Shown: positions 15,342-15,460 of the stretch, one piece after another | Position numbering within the stretch: position 1 is the stretch's first letter | Layout: each line of letters starts with the position of its first letter | DNA from: CAVPRW01 sp046727435 [NCBI: bacterium] | Lineage (GTDB): Bacteria; Tectomicrobia; Entotheonellia; J063 | Reading direction: 5' to 3' | Assembly (NCBI GenBank): GCA_046727435.1 | Contig: JBKPCR010000311.1 | Coordinates: forward strand, 1 to 15,460 | Length of the DNA stretch: 15,460 nt | The notes under the pieces: generated by a model | Databases searched by the model: none | Seen by the model: only the letters and a program-made list of their open reading frames with translations | What the model was told of the DNA's origin: nothing | Position numbers and translations under genes: made by a program

Positions 15342-15460
15342 ATGGCTACCACGGCTACCAGACAACAGACCTATAACGTCGGCGGCGTGATGCTGCAGCA
15401 GCCCTTCAAGATCCGCCGGCTGGGCCACTTCGGCTTCAACGTCGCCAATATGGAGCAGGC
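15342..15460 (+). CDS. VOC-family (glyoxalase/dioxygenase fold) protein, 3' end cut off by window
   Basis: The first 39 complete codons are seen. After a short lead comes QQPFKIRRLGHFGFNVANME, the usual beta-1 strand and helix start of a VOC module, with His in LGHFGFNV as a probable metal ligand. The strong Shine-Dalgarno makes the start certain. The 285 bp before it, back to the Uma2 start, hold no recognised gene. With the VOC and SDR genes at the left end it suggests a catabolic neighbourhood interrupted by the island. Confidence 0.8.
   Translation, partial: MATTATRQQTYNVGGVMLQQPFKIRRLGHFGFNVANMEQ

Noticed and set aside
1-15460. Search for CRISPR arrays, tRNA or rRNA genes and an Avd accessory gene
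   Set aside because: No regularly spaced repeats, no tRNA- or rRNA-like segments and no short helical Avd-like frame near the RT were found by eye.

Overview
The window (GC-rich by eye, densely coding) comes from a bacterium with a large accessory genome. Uma2-family nucleases, a VapBC-like toxin-antitoxin remnant, decayed transposase and HNH pieces and a diversity-generating retroelement (DGR) occur together. This mix is typical of complex or filamentous bacteria such as large sulfur bacteria, Tectomicrobia or cyanobacteria-like genomes. The taxon cannot be fixed from the sequence.

Layout. Left flank (1-1422): the 3' part of an atypical SDR oxidoreductase (+), a perfect 13-bp inverted repeat, and a VOC/glyoxalase-fold protein (-). 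Right flank (15342-15460): the start of another VOC protein (+). These metabolic genes frame an accessory island of about 13.5 kb. The island is bounded by two direct copies of a Uma2 nuclease gene (1592-2254 and 14394-15056, both -). Just inside the left copy lies a decayed zone (2255-5024). It holds an HNH-nuclease remnant, an HTH antitoxin overlapping a frameshifted PIN toxin (TAATG junction), and an IS5-family transposase remnant.

Core of the island (5025-14207): four minus-strand genes lie head to tail with overlaps or gaps of at most 24 bp. They encode a TIR + degenerate-CHAT protein, a MoxR-type AAA+ ATPase, an 1181-aa membrane protein (CoxE/vWA-like part plus C-terminal FGE/C-type-lectin-fold domain), and a DGR-type reverse transcriptase (LGxxxSQ and YMDD motifs). 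Convergent to them on the plus strand is a second membrane-anchored FGE-domain protein. The 3' ends of the two FGE genes share a 125-bp tract. All 99 non-adenine positions of the minus-strand copy are identical in the plus-strand copy, while 16 of its 26 adenines are substituted. This is the adenine-specific signature of DGR mutagenic retrohoming.

Interpretation. The plus-strand FGE gene carries a diversified variable repeat (VR). The end of the 1181-aa gene is either the template repeat (TR) itself, read in frame, or a target that has been reset to or fused with the TR. No separate TR is visible, the ORF runs on into a 34-residue Pro/Arg-rich tail, and the RT starts 127 bp past the repeat. 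The whole looks like a self-diversifying MoxR-vWA-TIR/CHAT conflict (immunity-like) system: FGE domains as variable sensors, MoxR/vWA as an NTP-dependent switch, and TIR as the probable NAD-cleaving effector. The general class is known. The TR-in-gene arrangement and the second target on the opposite strand are the parts most worth checking.
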